Origin: Anaerolineae bacterium
GTDB lineage: Bacteria > Chloroflexota > Anaerolineae > Aggregatilineales > UBA3940
DNA length: 64,000 nucleotides
Assembly: GCA_016926255.1 (NCBI GenBank)
Contig: JAFGOY010000017.1
Coordinates: forward strand, 61,915-125,914
Direction: 5' to 3'
Shown here: positions 31,021-39,948 of the stretch, in pieces
Layout: the number at the start of each line of letters is the position of its first letter
How positions within the stretch are numbered: the stretch's first letter is position 1
The notes under the pieces: generated by a model
The model's database searches: none
What the model was told of the DNA's origin: nothing
The model's input: the letters and a program-made list of their open reading frames with translations, nothing else
Program-made: the position numbers and the translations under genes

Positions 31021-32346
31021 TTACAAACACATCGCACACAGCACATCATAGACGATCTGCGTGCCCAGTTGCAGGTTGTCGAGCGAGATGCGCTCGTCGA
31101 TGCCGTGCATCCGGCTCAACTCGCCGGAGTCGATCACGATGGGCATCAGGCCGTAGGCGGCGACTCCCTTGCGCCGGAAGAAACACGAATCGGTCGCGCC
31201 GGGGGTGAGCATCGGTACGGTGACGCTTTCCGGGACGTGGCGTTTCAATACGCCCGCCAGCACATCGTAGAACCCGCCATCAAAGGGCGACACCGACGAT
31301 TTCTCGCCGTATTCGGGGATTTCGATCCGGACGCGATCATCAGCGATGATCCGTTCCAGCCCGGACACGAAGGCTCCGACATCCTCGTCGGGCAGCAGGC
31401 GCATGTCGAGTCCGGCTTCTGCCGTCTGCGAAATGACGTTCTCCTTGTCGCTGGCCCGGAGCATCGTCGGCGTAACGAGGTTGCGCAGCATCGCGTTGAT
31501 CTCCGCGCTTTCGGCCAGGACCGGCGCGGCGATCCGCCAGATCGGCGGATTGTCTAGGTGCTTCAAAAGGAAGGACTGCGGGAAGCCCATCCCCGGTGCC
31601 AGCTGCTCGAACATCGTGCGGGTGATAGGGGTCAAGCGGAGTGGGGTAGGGTGCTGCCGGAGTCGTTCGAGGGCCTGGGTCAGAATATCGACCGGGTTGT
31701 TCCCTCGCGGCACCGAAGCCAGCCCTGATTCGCCTTTGGCGATAAGCCGCGCCCAGATGTCGCGCTTCTCGGCGACGGCGACATAAAAAACCGGCGCATC
31801 ACCCATCAGGCCGACCAATCCGAAGCCGCCTTCGTCCCACACGACTTCCGGCGCGATGGCATCCCAGTGGTGGTCGACCATCCAGCCGGTGCCGACCACG
31901 CCGCCCATCTCCTCGTCGGAGACGGCCATCAGGATCACGTCGCGCTTCAAGGGTTTGCCCTGTTTGCGCAGCAGGTCGAGGGCGAGAAGCTGCATCACAC
32001 CCAGGTTCTTCATATCGATGGCCCCGCGCCCGTAGAGATAGCCGTCGCGGATTTCCCCGCCGAAGGGATCTACCGACCACGAGTCGGCGTCCGCCGTCAC
32101 CACGTCCATGTGATGGAGCAGCAGCAGCGGCCCGCCCGCCGATCCGTCACCCTTGACGCGGGCGACGAGATTGGCCCGGTTGGGTGCAGGCTCGAAAATC
32201 TGCGGCTCGATGCCGCGCCCGGCGAGCAGGTCGGCCAGAAAATCGGCGGTCAGGCGCTCATTGCCGGGCGGGTTGGTCGTGTCGATTTGCAGGTAGCGGC
32301 TCAGGATGTCGGCGGCTTCCGCGCCGACGGCGTTCCAGGCGATCAT
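31021..32346 (-). CDS. M20-family metallopeptidase/deacylase
   Basis: A protein of 441 residues. Motifs of M20 dinuclear zinc enzymes occur in order: LLLHHMDVV (first His and Asp), GRGAIDMK (bridging Asp), SDEEMGG (general base and ligand Glu) and a late TDSCFFR with MHGIDERIS (last His). A dimerisation domain lies between about 205 and 320. It overlaps the epimerase-like gene by four bases (ATGA) and is thus translationally coupled to it, so it may cut dipeptides or N-acyl amino acids made available by that enzyme. ATG 32346 is the coupled start. Confidence 0.9.
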   Translation of the reverse strand: MIAWNAVGAEAADILSRYLQIDTTNPPGNERLTADFLADLLAGRGIEPQIFEPAPNRANLVARVKGDGSAGGPLLLLHHMDVVTADADSWSVDPFGGEIRDGYLYGRGAIDMKNLGVMQLLALDLLRKQGKPLKRDVILMAVSDEEMGGVVGTGWMVDHHWDAIAPEVVWDEGGFGLVGLMGDAPVFYVAVAEKRDIWARLIAKGESGLASVPRGNNPVDILTQALERLRQHPTPLRLTPITRTMFEQLAPGMGFPQSFLLKHLDNPPIWRIAAPVLAESAEINAMLRNLVTPTMLRASDKENVISQTAEAGLDMRLLPDEDVGAFVSGLERIIADDRVRIEIPEYGEKSSVSPFDGGFYDVLAGVLKRHVPESVTVPMLTPGATDSCFFRRKGVAAYGLMPIVIDSGELSRMHGIDERISLDNLQLGTQIVYDVLCAMCL

Positions 32347-33413
32347 CTCAGCGATACCCCCAGTCCGGGCGCTTCGGGGATGATCGCCTGCCCGGTCGAC
32401 ATATCGACCTCGAAGCCGGTGGCCGGGTCGCCCGAAAGGAACAGCGGGCCGATCAGCTCGCAGGCGATGATCGAAGGCCGGGCGGCCATCAGGTGCAGCG
32501 CGGCGGCGCTGCCGATGGAGCTTTCGCCCATCGAGCCGAGGATGCAGGGCACGCCCGCCGCCTCGCCGATGGCGGCGATTTGCAGCGCGCGGTAAATCCC
32601 GCCGCACTTCATCAGCTTGATATTGAGGATGTCGGCGGCCCCACGCATCACGATCTCCAGCGCGTCGGCGGGACGGTGGCAGCTTTCGTCGGCCATGATC
32701 GGCAGGTCGACGGCAGCGGTGACTTTGGCCAGCGCATCGAGATCGCTGGCGGCGGTTGGCTGTTCGATATATTCGATGTTGTACGGGGCGAGGCGCTCAA
32801 TCGCGGCGATGGTCGTTTCGGCATCGCTCCAGCCCTGGTTGATGTCGGGGCGCAGCACGATGTCGCCGCCCACCGCTTCGGTGATCGCCTTCACCCGCTC
32901 GATGTCGATTTCGGGATCGGAACCCAGCTTGATCTTCAACGCCCGGAAGCCCTGTTCGGTGAACTGCCTGGCCATGGCGGCCATCACCGGGGGAGCGTCC
33001 ATCGGGACGACGGGGTAGAGATCTACGGTGCTGCGGGCCTTCCCGCCGATCAATTTGTGGACGGGCATGTTCAACTGCTTGCCCATCAGGTCGTAGAGCG
33101 CCATGTCGATGGCCGCTTCCGCGCCCGGATGATCCGGGGCGATGCGCTCCACCTCGCGGATGATCGCCTCGATGTCGAAGGGGTCACGCCCGATCAGAGC
33201 AGGGGTCAGCCGCTCCAGCGCGTCGATGGTGCTGGCCTGGGTTTCACCCGTCACGGCGGGGTCGGGCGAAGCTTCGCCCAATCCGATGATCCCGCTGTCG
33301 GTGTGGAGCTTGATCAGTACGTATTCCAGTTCGGGATAGCTGCCATAGGCGACGGTCAGCGCCACCTGCGGGATCAGGTTCAGCGGTGCGATTTCGATGC
33401 GTTCGATTTTCAT
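32343..33413 (-). CDS. Enolase-superfamily dipeptide epimerase-like enzyme
   Basis: A protein of 356 residues of the muconate-lactonising subgroup: LKIKLGSD (catalytic K-x-K), RPDINQGW, EYIEQPT and MADES (metal ligands Asp, Glu, Asp), and LNIKLMKCGG (second catalytic Lys), then a late GSMGESSIG. This set matches L-Ala-D/L-Glu epimerases and other dipeptide epimerases. Substrate is not certain; related racemases and cycloisomerases share the motifs. With an M20 peptidase and an AmpG-like permease next door, cell-wall peptide recycling is a reasonable guess. Confidence 0.85.
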   Translation of the reverse strand: MKIERIEIAPLNLIPQVALTVAYGSYPELEYVLIKLHTDSGIIGLGEASPDPAVTGETQASTIDALERLTPALIGRDPFDIEAIIREVERIAPDHPGAEAAIDMALYDLMGKQLNMPVHKLIGGKARSTVDLYPVVPMDAPPVMAAMARQFTEQGFRALKIKLGSDPEIDIERVKAITEAVGGDIVLRPDINQGWSDAETTIAAIERLAPYNIEYIEQPTAASDLDALAKVTAAVDLPIMADESCHRPADALEIVMRGAADILNIKLMKCGGIYRALQIAAIGEAAGVPCILGSMGESSIGSAAALHLMAARPSIIACELIGPLFLSGDPATGFEVDMSTGQAIIPEAPGLGVSLR

Positions 33414-33460
33414 GGTGTTGTGCCTTTGTGCCTGGCCTTACTTAATTGGCGAGCAACGAT

Positions 33461-33511
33461 CCACCCCCTTTGACCGACCTCCGGTCGGCCATTTCCCCCT
33501 GAGAGGGGGCA
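33461..33511 (+). repeat. Dispersed two-hairpin intergenic repeat, copy D
   Basis: ccaccccctt, hairpin ccgacc-tcc-ggtcgg, then ccccct-gag-aggggg: the same element as at 6718, 7800 and 10231, but in a chromosomal gap unrelated to phage genes. Confidence 0.8.
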
Positions 33512-33621
33512 AGTGGCGAACTGAGGTTCGTGAGCGAACCGAAAGTTCGTCGAAGGGGCTCTCTCGCCGCCAACTTGAAATTACCATTAGCCCGGTGCTT
33601 CAGCGCCGGGGCAGCGGTAAC

Positions 33622-34815
33622 CTACTTCACCAGGTCTTTCCGCAAATTGAAGATAGCGAAGACCACCGGCAGCGCGATCAGGTTAACGACCGCAAACACG
33701 GCGAACATCCAGCGGAAGCCAATGCCATCGACCAGTACCCCGGCCAGCGGCTGACCGGCAGCAATGCCAAAATTGCCGACCGCCATCAGCACCGAGAACA
33801 TGAATGCGGCGATGCGTGGGTGGGAGAAGTCCATCCCCATCGCAAAGTAGATCGTCTCGTAGTAGCCGAAGGCGATCCCGAACAACGCGACCGCCGCCCA
33901 GGCGATCCCCGCCGAGGGAGTGATCGCCATGACTGCCGTCACCGCCGAGGTGAGGATCAGCGCGGCAAGGAGGCTGTTCCGGCGGCCAATCTGCTTGACC
34001 AGCGGCCCGCCGATTACCGCTCCGACGACCGTGCCGACGCCGAAGACCGACATATACACGCCAACCGCGTCGAGGCTGATGCCCAGTTCTTCGTTGAGGA
34101 AGGGGCTGATCATGCCGTTGGCGCTGTAGAGCGCGAAGGGGTAGATCGTGCCGAGCAGGGCAAAGAGCAGGAACGCCCCGCTGCCCATCGCCTTGAATGC
34201 CGCCTTGTCGAAGACCTGTGCCTCCGGGCGTTCTTCCGGCTCTTTTACAAGCAGCGCCAGCACCAGCGCGATCAATCCCAGCCCGGCGACGATCAAGAAG
34301 ACGAGCGGCCACTGGCCCCGGTTCGAGAGGAACCCGGCGAGGGCGGCGATCAGGATCGCGCTGAGCGCCCGCCCGCCGACCATGATCCCCTGAACGAGGC
34401 CGCGATCCTCTTCGGGGGTGGTGTCGATGGAAAAGCCGTCGGTGCAGGTGTCGTAGGTTGACATGCCCAGCGCGGCGAGGATCATCAGCACGAGGTAGCC
34501 GCCGAACTGCGTCGATGGGTTGAAGACCGGGATCAGCGCGAAGGCGGCTGTCTGCAAAATCAGGCCCAGCACGATGTAGGGCTTGCGGTTGCCCATCCCG
34601 AACAGGCTGACCCGGTCGCTGAGAAGGCCGATAAATATCTTCAATATGAAGGGGATCAGCGCAATGCCGCCGACGATCCCGATCCGGGTGTAGGGGAGAT
34701 CGAAGCTGCGCAGGTAGAGGACGTTGAAGGCCGAGAAGAAAGTCAACAGTGCACCTTCGGCGAAGTAGACAGCGCCGTATAGTGAAAGGCGTAGAAGTCG
34801 GGAACTCGAATTCAT
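33622..34815 (-). CDS. AmpG-like MFS permease
   Basis: A protein of 397 residues with about twelve membrane segments. The loop GMSTYDTCTDGFSIDTTPEEDRGLVQG resembles the AmpG branch of the major facilitator superfamily, whose members import muropeptides, and SDRVSLFGMGNRKPYI is the MFS A motif. The general MFS assignment is secure; the AmpG link is inference strengthened by the neighbours. The ATG follows aggagaaca on the - strand. A repeat-filled gap of about 200 bases separates it from the epimerase gene. Confidence 0.85.
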   Translation of the reverse strand: MNSSSRLLRLSLYGAVYFAEGALLTFFSAFNVLYLRSFDLPYTRIGIVGGIALIPFILKIFIGLLSDRVSLFGMGNRKPYIVLGLILQTAAFALIPVFNPSTQFGGYLVLMILAALGMSTYDTCTDGFSIDTTPEEDRGLVQGIMVGGRALSAILIAALAGFLSNRGQWPLVFLIVAGLGLIALVLALLVKEPEERPEAQVFDKAAFKAMGSGAFLLFALLGTIYPFALYSANGMISPFLNEELGISLDAVGVYMSVFGVGTVVGAVIGGPLVKQIGRRNSLLAALILTSAVTAVMAITPSAGIAWAAVALFGIAFGYYETIYFAMGMDFSHPRIAAFMFSVLMAVGNFGIAAGQPLAGVLVDGIGFRWMFAVFAVVNLIALPVVFAIFNLRKDLVK

Positions 34816-35002
34816 GTGGTTGTTCTCCTCATTAAGGGTGATTCAGGAATTCACATTAGTATATACAATCAACAGTCAATCACAAGATGGTGACCTTTTA
34901 GGGTAGTGGGGAGTGGTATGGGAGTTCAATTTCAAGATGAATTTGCTGTTCAGGTTGTCCGCCAAACAGCATCGATTTTCGGCGGCTGGGCCAGTGTTCG
35001 TG

Positions 35003-35027
35003 AAACCGGTTTCGCTGCCGGTTTTTT
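35003..35027 (+). terminator. Possible terminator in the gap before lacI
   Basis: Seven-bp stem aaaccgg/ccggttt then ttt. There is no clear gene in front of it in 34816-35002, so its transcript is unknown. Confidence 0.4.
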
Positions 35028-35105
35028 ATCGAAACAGTATTGTCCAATGACCATTTGATGTCGGAAGCAATTTCGTCAAATTCCAGCATTTTTCGAGAAA
35101 ATATC

Positions 35106-35133
35106 TTGACAACCAAAAAAAATTGTGTAATGA
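35106..35133 (+). promoter_or_regulatory. Promoter of the lacI-type gene
   Basis: TTGACA at 35106 and TAATGA at 35128 with a 16-base spacer. The operator begins 13 bases after the -10, overlapping the expected start of transcription, as in autoregulation. Confidence 0.5.
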
Positions 35134-35145
35134 TGATTATCAGCC

Positions 35146-35169
35146 GGTAACGTTGCCGGTAACATTTTC
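35146..35169. promoter_or_regulatory. LacI-family operator pair at its own gene
   Basis: GGTAACGTTGCC directly followed by GGTAACATTTTC. The first fits GGyAACrTTrCC as a near-palindrome centred on CG; the second is degraded. The same doublet lies before the transport operon. Confidence 0.65.
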
Positions 35170-35182
35170 GGAACGGGTGAAA

Positions 35183-36193
35183 ATGGCAACCACCAAGCGC
35201 GCAGTCACTATTATCGATGTCGCAAAAGCCGCCGGAGTATCGGTATCGACTGTTTCCCGTGTCTTGAATAACAAGGACGATGTGGCCGAGGCAACTTTCG
35301 AGCATGTGCGCGATGTTATTGACGAGCTGGGGTATTCCTCAAGCCTGGCGGCGAAGGGAATGCGCAGCCGTTCGACCAACGTAGTTGGCCTGATTGTGCC
35401 CGATGTGTCTGACCCGTTTGCAAACAAGGTGATGAGGGGTGTCAATCAGGCAATCGTCGAGCATCATTATGATCTGCTGATTTACACCAACGGCAACATC
35501 CTCGACGATATATCCGCCGCCCGCGAGCAGCAGTACGTGTCGCTCCTTAATAATGGATTGACCGATGGGGTGATCATCGTTACGCCCTCCATCGGCAGCT
35601 TTTCCTCAGTTGGCCCCGTAGTCGCCATCGACCCCCATATTCACCATCCGGAAGCCCCGGCGGTCATCTCGACCAACTTCAAGGGCGCAGTCGCTGCGAC
35701 CCAGCACCTGATCGATCTGGGCCACCGGCGGATCGGCTTCATCCGTGGCCGGGCTGACCTGCAAAGTGCCATCAGGCGGCAGCAGGGGTATGAATCGGCG
35801 CTTCAAAAGGCCGGTATCCCGCTCGACCCGGCGCTGATGGTCAACGGGGATTTCACGCGGGAAAGCGGGGTGCCTGCTGCTCACCAACTGTTTTCTCTCG
35901 ATCCACGTCCGACGGCGATCTTCGCCGCGAACGATCAAACGGCCTTCGGTGTGCTCGATGTGTGTGAAACACTTGGCATCCGGGTGCCGGAGGAATTATC
36001 ACTGGTCGGTTTCGACAATATCGCCGAAGCTGCTTATTGTAACCTGACCACTGTCGATCAGTTCATGGACAAGATGGGGTACATTGGCACCAAAATGCTC
36101 TTCGACATGATTGATGGCATACCCCGGCAAGAATACATCTATAAAATAGAAACCAGCCTTGTTGTGAGAGGAACCTGTAGCGCTATATCATAA
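35183..36193 (+). CDS. LacI family transcriptional regulator
   Basis: A protein of 336 residues. The helix-turn-helix and hinge are typical: TIIDVAKAAGVSVSTVSRVLNNKDDVAEAT and SSLAAKGMRSRSTNVVGLIVPDVSDPFA. The remaining 270 residues are a periplasmic-binding-protein-like sugar domain with AIFAANDQTAFGVLDVCETLGIRVPEELSLVGFDN. It starts at ATG 35183; the upstream in-frame codons overlap the operator. It should bind the tandem sites at 35146 and 36246 and release them when the transported sugar is present. Confidence 0.93.
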   Translation: MATTKRAVTIIDVAKAAGVSVSTVSRVLNNKDDVAEATFEHVRDVIDELGYSSSLAAKGMRSRSTNVVGLIVPDVSDPFANKVMRGVNQAIVEHHYDLLIYTNGNILDDISAAREQQYVSLLNNGLTDGVIIVTPSIGSFSSVGPVVAIDPHIHHPEAPAVISTNFKGAVAATQHLIDLGHRRIGFIRGRADLQSAIRRQQGYESALQKAGIPLDPALMVNGDFTRESGVPAAHQLFSLDPRPTAIFAANDQTAFGVLDVCETLGIRVPEELSLVGFDNIAEAAYCNLTTVDQFMDKMGYIGTKMLFDMIDGIPRQEYIYKIETSLVVRGTCSAIS

Positions 36194-36245
36194 TTCTCCT
36201 ATGAGAATTTGCTGCTGAGGTTACTTCGAATTTTCGGGCGATTTC

Positions 36246-36269
36246 GGCAACGTTACCGGCAACATTACC
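36246..36269. promoter_or_regulatory. LacI-family tandem operator of the sugar ABC operon
   Basis: GGCAACGTTACC directly followed by GGCAACATTACC, two copies of GGyAACrTTrCC. They match the sites upstream of lacI. The gap on to the binding-protein gene (36270-36436) holds two hairpins but no clear -35/-10. Confidence 0.7.
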
Positions 36270-36363
36270 GGGAGAAGGAGGGGTATTTGAAGCGTTTAAA
36301 AAACGAATAAACGCAGGACATCGTTCTCAATTCAATGGCGTGAATCAGAAGATGCCCTGCGTC

Positions 36364-36383
36364 CGGTCCATACGGACCGTTTT
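36364..36383 (+). terminator. Leader hairpin before the binding-protein gene
   Basis: Six-bp stem cggtcc/ggaccg followed by tttt, and a wider acgcagg/cctgcgt pair spanning about 36313-36361 before it. A weak terminator or mRNA-leader structure. Confidence 0.4.
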
Positions 36384-36436
36384 ACATCCTTACGATAGTA
36401 TTCGATTCGAAAAAATTAGTCAACGGAGAAGAAAAA

Positions 36437-37888
36437 ATGCGGAAGCAAGCACTTTTCGTTGTAAGTATGCTCGTAATTGTCGGCCTGCTGCTGACCGCCT
36501 GCGGCGGCGCTGCTCCTACCGAGGATCCGTCAGCGGCCTTGCAAGCCCAGGTCGCCGAGCTTCAGGCCCAGTTGGAAGCCGCTCAGGAAGATGCCGATAC
36601 CTCGGACCTGGAGGCACAGATATCTGAGCTTCAGGATCAACTGGCAGCCGCAGAAGAAGCGGCAGCCGCTGAACCGGAGGAAGAGGTCGAGCCAGTCGTC
36701 GTTAGCTGGTGGCACATTACCTCCGAGCCAGGCCCGCACCAGGAAGCCTGGAAGAAGATGGCTGATGACTATATGGCCGCGAACCCGAATGTTGTGATCG
36801 AGATCACCATTCTGGAGAACGAAGCCTTCAAGTCCAAGCTGCCGACCGTCATGCAGGCCGGTGATCCCCCTGACCTGTTCCAGAGCTGGGGCGGCGGCAC
36901 GCTGGTCGAATATGCCAAAGCCGGACTCCTCAAGGACATCACGGCTGACATGGCCGTCGACGGATGGGGCGACTCATTCGGCGCTGGCGCACTGGGCGTC
37001 TATGCCTATGATGGCAAGCAGTACGGCGTTCCGTGGGACATGGGTGCGGTTGGTTTCTGGTACAACAAGGCACTGTTCGCCCAGGCAGGAATCGATGCTC
37101 CTCCGGCAACCTGGGGCGAACTCCTCGAAGACGTTCAGATTTTCAAGGATGCAGGCATCACCCCGATCATCCTGGGTGAGGGCGAGAAGTGGCCCGGCAT
37201 GCACATGTGGTCCTACCTGGCTGTCCGCGAGGGTGGCAAGGAAGCCTTCGACGCAGCCTATCTCCGCACCGGTGGTTCCTTCGCCGATGCCCCCTTCGTG
37301 AAGGCCGGCGAAGATCTGCAAGACCTGATCGCCCTCGACCCCTTCCAGGAAGGCTACCTGGGCATGGGCCATGACGACTCCGAAGCCATCATGGGTGATG
37401 GCGGCGGCGCGATGATGCTGATGGGCCAGTGGGCACCTGCCGTGATGGCGACCACCAGCACGAGCGGTGGTCTTGGCGATGACCTGGGCTTCTTCACCTT
37501 CCCGGCTGTCGAAGGCGGCGCGGGTGGCGCGTATGACGTACTGGGCGGCGGCAACGGTATCGCGGTTGGTATCAACGCCGAACCGGAAGCCATCGACTTC
37601 CTGCGTTACCTGACCAGCCTCGAGAATCAGAAAGTTCTCGCCGAACTGGGTGTTGCCATTCCGGTCGTCATCGGTGCGGAAGAAGCTCTGACCGACCCCA
37701 ACATGATCATGGTATCTGAGGCAGTTGCTCAGGCTGATTACTATCAGCTTTACTACGACCAGTTCCTGCCGCCCGCCACTTCCGAAGTGGTCAACGATGC
37801 GACGCAGGCACTGTATGCAGGCACGATGACTCCTGAGGAAGTTGCCCAGGCCATCGAGGATGCCTACGCTGAAGAAATCGGAGAGTAG
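36437..37888 (+). CDS. Sugar ABC transporter substrate-binding lipoprotein with coiled-coil stalk
   Basis: A protein of 483 residues. The signal peptide ends in the lipobox LLTAC. Residues about 30-80 form a coiled coil with repeated A-x-L-x-x-Q heptads (AALQAQVAELQAQLEAAQ and a second helix) separating anchor from sugar domain. The rest is an extracellular family 1 binding protein: VSWWHITSEPGPHQEAWKKMADDY, DPPDLFQSWGG, YGVPWDMGAVGFWYNKALF, AIMGDGGGAMMLMGQWAP. The likely ligand is a plant-derived oligosaccharide, judged from the GH3 enzyme in the same operon. ATG is preceded by acggagaag. Confidence 0.93.
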   Translation: MRKQALFVVSMLVIVGLLLTACGGAAPTEDPSAALQAQVAELQAQLEAAQEDADTSDLEAQISELQDQLAAAEEAAAAEPEEEVEPVVVSWWHITSEPGPHQEAWKKMADDYMAANPNVVIEITILENEAFKSKLPTVMQAGDPPDLFQSWGGGTLVEYAKAGLLKDITADMAVDGWGDSFGAGALGVYAYDGKQYGVPWDMGAVGFWYNKALFAQAGIDAPPATWGELLEDVQIFKDAGITPIILGEGEKWPGMHMWSYLAVREGGKEAFDAAYLRTGGSFADAPFVKAGEDLQDLIALDPFQEGYLGMGHDDSEAIMGDGGGAMMLMGQWAPAVMATTSTSGGLGDDLGFFTFPAVEGGAGGAYDVLGGGNGIAVGINAEPEAIDFLRYLTSLENQKVLAELGVAIPVVIGAEEALTDPNMIMVSEAVAQADYYQLYYDQFLPPATSEVVNDATQALYAGTMTPEEVAQAIEDAYAEEIGE

Positions 37889-37948
37889 CTTTTCGTAATG
37901 AATGATGCCGGGAAAGAGGTCTTGGCCCGGCTGAGTAGATCGAGTTAT

Positions 37949-37987
37949 GGGTGGAGCAAATGGGCCAATCTCCTGTTTGCTCCACTC
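37949..37987 (+). promoter_or_regulatory. Hairpin between binding-protein and permease genes
   Basis: Ten-bp perfect stem gtggagcaaa/tttgctccac. No T-run follows. Such hairpins raise binding-protein mRNA relative to permease mRNA in many importer operons; a similar one is at 62547. Confidence 0.6.
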
Positions 37988-38047
37988 AATCACAACAGAC
38001 TGCCTGCCGGTAATGAGTGAGAGCGGCTGATCGAAAGGAAGTTAGCC

Positions 38048-38989
38048 TTGCAGAGTACATTTCAACTTGAAAAAAAAGCCAATGGAACCAAACGCCTTCG
38101 CGGACAGCCGTCAACCATCATTCTTTTCCTGCTGCCCGCAGCGATACTCTTCCTGACGTTCGTGATTTTCCCCATCATCCAGGGGGCCTATATCAGCCTA
38201 TATAAATGGAATGGTTTAGGCCCGTTAGAAAATTTCGTCGGATTCGATAACTTCGCCACGATGTTTGAGCACGAGCCATTCCATCAGGCCCTGATTCACA
38301 ATCTTGTCATCATTGTTCTGTCGATTGGTTTGCAGTTGCCGATAGCGTTGGGGTTGGCGCTCCTCGTCGGGCGAAAGCTGCCCGGACGAACATTTTTCCG
38401 GACGCTGTTCTTCCTGCCTTACGTGATCTCCGAGGCGATCTCGGCCATCCTCTGGTCGTTCATCTTCAACCCAAGATTTGCCGCCAGCGAGATCATCAAT
38501 GCGGTGCTGGATACAATACTGCCATTCTTTGATCCAGGTCCCTGGCTGGGCGATCCGCAGAAGGTGCTCAGTGCGATATTTATCGTGCTGACCTGGAAGT
38601 ATTTCGGCCTGCATATGATCCTTTATATTGCCGGTCTCCAGGGGATTCCCACCGAAATCGAAGAGGCGGCCAGCATCGATGGAGCGAACCAGTGGCAGAC
38701 CCTGCGCTTCGTCACCATCCCGATGCTGTCTCGAACGATCTATACGACGATCTACCTGTCGGTGCTGGGGTCGCTTCAGCAGTTCGACCTTGTCTGGCTG
38801 ATGACGGAAGGCGGGCCGGTTGGCGCGAGCGAGGTGCTGACGACGTATATGTACCGGCATGGCTTCGTGAGCTTCAAACTTGGGTACGGCGCTGGCGTGG
38901 CGGTCGTTTTGTTCTCGATCTGCCTGGTATTCTCGCTGATCTACCAGTACCTGTTCATGAGGGAAGATTACGCCGGGGCAGTTGAATGA
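38048..38989 (+). CDS. Sugar ABC transporter permease (MalF/UgpA type)
   Basis: A protein of 313 residues starting at TTG 38048 behind gaaaggaag. Six membrane helices, first at IILFLLPAAILFLTFVIF. The cytoplasmic EAA loop is EEAASIDGANQWQTLRFVTIPML, which docks on the shared ATPase. No ATPase gene is in this operon, so a MsmX/MsiK-type general ATPase encoded elsewhere must power it. The binding-protein gene is upstream and the second permease 42 bases downstream. Confidence 0.93.
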   Translation: MQSTFQLEKKANGTKRLRGQPSTIILFLLPAAILFLTFVIFPIIQGAYISLYKWNGLGPLENFVGFDNFATMFEHEPFHQALIHNLVIIVLSIGLQLPIALGLALLVGRKLPGRTFFRTLFFLPYVISEAISAILWSFIFNPRFAASEIINAVLDTILPFFDPGPWLGDPQKVLSAIFIVLTWKYFGLHMILYIAGLQGIPTEIEEAASIDGANQWQTLRFVTIPMLSRTIYTTIYLSVLGSLQQFDLVWLMTEGGPVGASEVLTTYMYRHGFVSFKLGYGAGVAVVLFSICLVFSLIYQYLFMREDYAGAVE

Positions 38990-39031
38990 ACCGGCCCGTT
39001 AGAACCGTCTTCTGTTAGAAAGGAAACATGC

Positions 39032-39883
39032 GTGACGACAACCGACGCTTCAAGACCAGTGAAGAAACGCGGCTCATATCTGCCCAGGTATGTGATTGCT
39101 GTTATTGTGTCGATTATGATAGTCAGCCCGATTCTCATTGCCGTTCTGGGCGGTTTCAAGGAATCTGCCGAACTGTTGAACAGCCCCTTTACCCTGCCCA
39201 AGGTATGGATCCTTGATAATTACCAGTACGTCCTGACCCTGGACTCGTTCTGGAGACAGTTGCTCAACAGCACAATCGTGATGGTTGGTACGGTCACTCT
39301 CTCGACAATCAGCGCCAGCATGGCCGCTTTCGTGTTCGCCAGGATGCGCTTCAAGGGCCGCGACACGCTCTTCAACTTCTTCATGATCGGGCTGCTCTTC
39401 CCCCTTATGGTTGCGATCCTGCCGCTTTACATCCTGATGCGCCAGATGGGACTGCTGAACTCCCTGATCGGTGTGATCCTGGTCGAGGCGGCTTTCCAGC
39501 TCTCGCAGATGATCCTGATCATGCGTGGATTCTTTCGCTCATTACCAAAAGAACTGGAAGACGCTACCTATATCGACGGCGGCAATGCCTTTACGTTCTT
39601 TACACGGGTGCTGCTGCCGCTTTCGGCCCCGGCGCTGGCGGCCAACGCTGCCCTGGCGATGGTCTTTAGCTGGAACCAGCTTTTCCTGCCCCTGCTGGTG
39701 ATCAACGACGAGGTGCTTTACCCGCTGCCACTGGGCACGATGCAGTTCTTCGGGCAGTACACGTCCGTCTGGTCGCGCCTGATGGCGTTCATCGTTATCG
39801 CAGCGCTCCCGGCTGTCGTCTTTTATCTGCTGGCCGAACGGTATATCATTGCCGGGTTGACAGGTGGTGCGGTCAAAGGGTAA
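39032..39883 (+). CDS. Sugar ABC transporter permease (MalG/UgpE type)
   Basis: A protein of 283 residues from GTG 39032, behind agaaaggaaac. Six helices; the first is YVIAVIVSIMIVSPILIAVLG. The EAA loop is LEDATYIDGGNAFTFFTRVLLPLSAP. It ends ITGLTGGAVKG-like (IAGLTGGAVKG), the usual terminus of MalG-type permeases. It pairs with the MalF-type permease immediately upstream. Confidence 0.93.
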   Translation: MTTTDASRPVKKRGSYLPRYVIAVIVSIMIVSPILIAVLGGFKESAELLNSPFTLPKVWILDNYQYVLTLDSFWRQLLNSTIVMVGTVTLSTISASMAAFVFARMRFKGRDTLFNFFMIGLLFPLMVAILPLYILMRQMGLLNSLIGVILVEAAFQLSQMILIMRGFFRSLPKELEDATYIDGGNAFTFFTRVLLPLSAPALAANAALAMVFSWNQLFLPLLVINDEVLYPLPLGTMQFFGQYTSVWSRLMAFIVIAALPAVVFYLLAERYIIAGLTGGAVKG

Positions 39884-39948
39884 TGTTGGTGCCGTTTGAA
39901 TGACGCCGTTCTACCGGATACCGGTTTATTGATTAATTGGAGCAGCGT

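Noticed and set aside
33397..34461. Open frame of 354 codons on the + strand opposite the MFS permease
   Set aside because: Composition is Arg/Asp/His-rich as expected from the reverse of membrane-helix codons; no motif.
34898..35305. Open frame on the - strand across the lacI promoter gap
   Set aside because: Overlaps the operator and the start of lacI; no ribosome site or motif.
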